From Kiritimatiellia bacterium (GTDB taxonomy: Bacteria; Verrucomicrobiota; Kiritimatiellia; RFP12; UBA1067), in contig JAFYQC010000150.1 in the NCBI GenBank assembly GCA_017547265.1, positions 1 through 5,816 of the forward strand: a stretch of DNA of 5,816 nucleotides, read 5' to 3'. The position numbers and the translations under genes are program-made. Each line of letters starts with the position of its first letter. Position 1 is the stretch's first letter. The notes under the pieces were generated by a model, which saw nothing but the letters and a program-made list of their open reading frames with translations, had not been told where the DNA came from and ran no database searches. Below are positions 4,142 through 5,816 of this stretch, one piece after another.

Positions 4142-5816
4142 TTATTGTTTGAGGTTGAAGTACTTGCGAACGGTCTCCGCCGAAAGCTTCGGGCGACGCA
4201 GACGGTCGAAAACGCCTGCGATCGACCCGCCGAACATCGCGGAGACGGCCTTGCCTCCGAAGCGCTCGCGCGTGCGGCCGTCGTTCATCTGCCAGATCGA
4301 GAACCCGACGACGTCGGGATTCGCCCAAAGCGTCTTGAAGATGTCGGTGAGATATTCATCCTGGAATTCCTCGGTGTTGGGCGAGACATATTCGCCGCGG
4401 CGCCCGAACTCGCCGCCGCACCCCGACTCGGACACCATAATGGGCTTGTCGGGATAGCGCTTGCGGAACCGCGCGACAATGCCGTTGAAGGTGTCGGCAA
4501 CCGACTTCTCAAGCGCCGCCCTGTCGCCGGGAACCATCGGAATCGTGCCGGGATAGGCGTTGAACGCGACGATGTCCATGTTCGTACAGCAAATGTCCCT
4601 GTCGGTGACGTTGCAGGCGAAGGTCACGAGCCGGCCCGGGTTTTCGGCGCGGATCGTCTCGGCAAGCCGATCGACGAGCGCCTTGCACTCCGGCTTCTGG
4701 CTCGCGCACTCGTTGAGGAAGCCGTAGATGATGACGGACGGGTGGTTGAAGCTCGCACGAACCATGTCGCGCGTCTCCTTGACCTGCATCTCGCAGAACT
4801 CCGCGTCCTTGAGCTCGTTCGGCGGGAAGTTGTTGTTGACGTAGTCCTGTCCGTTGCCCCAGCCAAGCGACTCTTCCCAGACGAGAACGCCGTTCTCGTC
4901 GCAGAGGTCGAGGAACCGCTCGCACTGCTGGTAGTGCGCACCGCGGAAGAAGTTGCCGCCGAGCGCCTTCAGCCGCTGGATATCCTGGAGCATGACCGTC
5001 TCGCCGGTCGCCGCGCCGTTGAGCCAGTCGGACTCGTGGCGGTTGAAGCCCTTGAGGAAAAGCTCCTTGCCGTTGAGGTAGATCTTGCGGTCCTTCGCCT
5101 CGATCTGGCGGATGCCGAATTTGGTGGCTAGTGAATAGTGGCTAGTTGTTAGTTTTAAAGAGTGAAGGTTTGGCGATTCAGGAGACCACAGGCGGAAGTC
5201 GGGAACGGCGATTGTGGCTCGGCAGTTGCTCAATTTGACATTGACTTCCTGTCCGCCGTCAAACGCAAGCGTCACCGCGGAATCGCCGCCATTCTCCACT
5301 TCGATCTCGACCTTGCCTGTCTTGTAGTCGAGTGTGCGGACAAAGACCTTCGGCTCGCGCTCCACGAGCTTCACGCCGTGGTAGAAGCCGCCATAGAGAT
5401 AGAAGTCGTAATATGGCCTCGCCATCTTCACGCGAGGCCACGAGAGGATATTGTCAACTGCAGCGAAAATCGTGTGCGAGCCGGCCGCGAGAGGACCGAC
5501 TGGAATCTCGAGTCGCGCATACGGATACGGATGAAGCCCCAAGTCCTTGCCATCGAGCGCGAACTTCGCCCGAACGCCCATCCCGTCGACGACGAGCACC
5601 GCGTCCTTCATCGGCGCGGCGAGGTCGAATGTGCGACGGTAGAGCCCGGTGCCGCGCTTCATGTACCACTTGGGCATCATGTCGTAGCACGCCGGAACTG
5701 GAATCGTATCCTGGTAGGGGCGGCTCGGCTCTCGCTCCGCTCGGCTTGGCTCGCTACAAATCGCGAGCCCCGCTTGCGCGGCGGTTACCTCCGAGCCGAC
5801 CGCAATTTGCTCAAGA
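4142..5816 (-). CDS. Glycoside hydrolase family 2 enzyme (beta-galactosidase/beta-glucuronidase superfamily), 5'-truncated
   Basis: A GH2 retaining beta-glycosidase lacking its N-terminus. The frame is open to the window edge and contains no ATG, GTG or TTG upstream of the ATG at 5680. That ATG cannot be the start, because the conserved sugar-binding domain (RPYQDTIPVPACYDMMPKW...GTGLYRRTF) already begins before it. Residues counted from the 5680 Met: sugar-binding domain to about 110, Ig-like domain to about 190, then the TIM barrel from FLKGFNRHESD. The acid/base is Glu324 in GFLNECAS, and the nucleophile is Glu418 in MVSESGCGG. Near the C-terminus GGSIAGVFDRLRRPK (484-498) aligns with the E. 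coli beta-glucuronidase segment carrying the NxK glucuronate motif, but N and K are replaced (S486, A488). A glucuronidase is therefore unlikely; a neutral sugar is more plausible. It carries a heptamer repeat (5124-5158) and a palindromic element (5718-5801). Whether it is secreted cannot be seen. First gene of the visible set. Confidence 0.88.
   Translation of the reverse strand, partial: LEQIAVGSEVTAAQAGLAICSEPSRAEREPSRPYQDTIPVPACYDMMPKWYMKRGTGLYRRTFDLAAPMKDAVLVVDGMGVRAKFALDGKDLGLHPYPYARLEIPVGPLAAGSHTIFAAVDNILSWPRVKMARPYYDFYLYGGFYHGVKLVEREPKVFVRTLDYKTGKVEIEVENGGDSAVTLAFDGGQEVNVKLSNCRATIAVPDFRLWSPESPNLHSLKLTTSHYSLATKFGIRQIEAKDRKIYLNGKELFLKGFNRHESDWLNGAATGETVMLQDIQRLKALGGNFFRGAHYQQCERFLDLCDENGVLVWEESLGWGNGQDYVNNNFPPNELKDAEFCEMQVKETRDMVRASFNHPSVIIYGFLNECASQKPECKALVDRLAETIRAENPGRLVTFACNVTDRDICCTNMDIVAFNAYPGTIPMVPGDRAALEKSVADTFNGIVARFRKRYPDKPIMVSESGCGGEFGRRGEYVSPNTEEFQDEYLTDIFKTLWANPDVVGFSIWQMNDGRTRERFGGKAVSAMFGGSIAGVFDRLRRPKLSAETVRKYFNLKQ
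5124..5158. repeat. Degenerate GTGGCTA heptamer repeat inside the GH2 gene
   Basis: On the plus strand five consecutive 7-nt units can be read: GTGGCTA, GTGAATA, GTGGCTA, GTTGTTA, GTTTTAA. On the coding strand they give LKLTTSHYSLAT (residues 175-186 from the 5680 Met), at the end of the Ig-like domain just before KFGIRQIEAK. Codons here (TTA, CTA, ACA, ACT) differ from the CTC/ACC-type codons that dominate the rest of the gene, and the stretch is AT-rich. This suggests a sequence of foreign or repeat origin that kept the frame open. Confidence 0.75.
5718..5801. repeat. 84-bp GC-rich palindromic element in the 5' part of the GH2 frame
   Basis: The ends 5718-5728 (GGGCGGCTCGG) and 5791-5801 (CCGAGCCGACC) are inverted repeats matching at 10 of 11 positions. 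Inside is a perfect 7-bp stem, GGCTCGC (5748-5754) and GCGAGCC (5763-5769), around an 8-nt loop, plus a small CCGC/GCGG stem (5770-5781). Motifs of the GGCTCGG type recur in direct orientation (5722-5728 and near 5740). The length is a multiple of three, and the element codes for a Ser/Glu/Arg-rich peptide (ICSEPSRAEREPSRP) directly before the conserved GH2 domain. It may be an in-frame palindromic insertion. It could instead lie upstream of coding sequence if the true gene structure is disrupted; the window ends 15 nt beyond it. Confidence 0.6.

Noticed and set aside
4145..5131. A 328-codon plus-strand open frame antisense to the GH2 gene
   Set aside because: Composition is typical of a shadow frame, with no motifs, and the opposite strand carries intact GH2 catalytic motifs.
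4142..5680. Treating the ATG at 5680 as the GH2 start
   Set aside because: The conserved sugar-binding domain continues upstream (RPYQDTIPVPACYD) and the frame remains open to the window edge.

Overview
All recognisable genes in this window lie on the minus strand, so the transcription order runs from high to low coordinates. The sequence is GC-rich and gap-free, and Shine-Dalgarno sites of the form AAGGA sit 6-7 nt before each visible start. I read it as a piece of a carbohydrate-degradation locus from a Gram-negative, probably anaerobic or gut-type bacterium. A PVC-group organism (Kiritimatiellota, Verrucomicrobiota or Lentisphaerota) would fit the gene mix and the many small repeats, but this is inference: no marker gene is present.

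Layout in transcription order: (1) a 5'-truncated glycoside hydrolase family 2 enzyme (5816-4142); (2) a 76-nt gap filled with octamer repeats; (3) an FGGY-family, xylulokinase-like sugar kinase (4065-2509); (4) a secreted glycoside hydrolase family 31 enzyme (2509-872), whose ATG shares a base with the kinase stop codon (TGATG); (5) a 76-nt AT-rich gap with a TATAAT box; (6) a 3'-truncated FAD-linked oxidase resembling alkylglycerone-phosphate synthase and GlcD (795-1). The hydrolases would release sugars (GH31 outside the cytoplasm), the kinase would trap a ketose or related sugar in the cell, and the oxidase is either the next gene of the set or an independently promoted neighbour. The exact sugar cannot be fixed from sequence alone. 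The kinase pocket departs from E. coli XylB, and the GH2 enzyme lacks the NxK motif of beta-glucuronidases.

The most unusual feature is the density of short periodic elements, several of them inside open reading frames. They are: an eight-copy GGGGAAY heptamer in the kinase, which is also a G-quadruplex motif on the coding strand; a five-copy degenerate GTGGCTA heptamer in the GH2 gene; octamer repeats in the GH2-kinase gap, including a duplicated Shine-Dalgarno region; an 84-bp GC-rich palindromic element in the 5' part of the GH2 frame; and a small GTNG repeat in the kinase. The coding ones fall where loops or strand ends are expected and leave the frame open. No CRISPR array, tRNA, rRNA, transposase or phage gene is seen.
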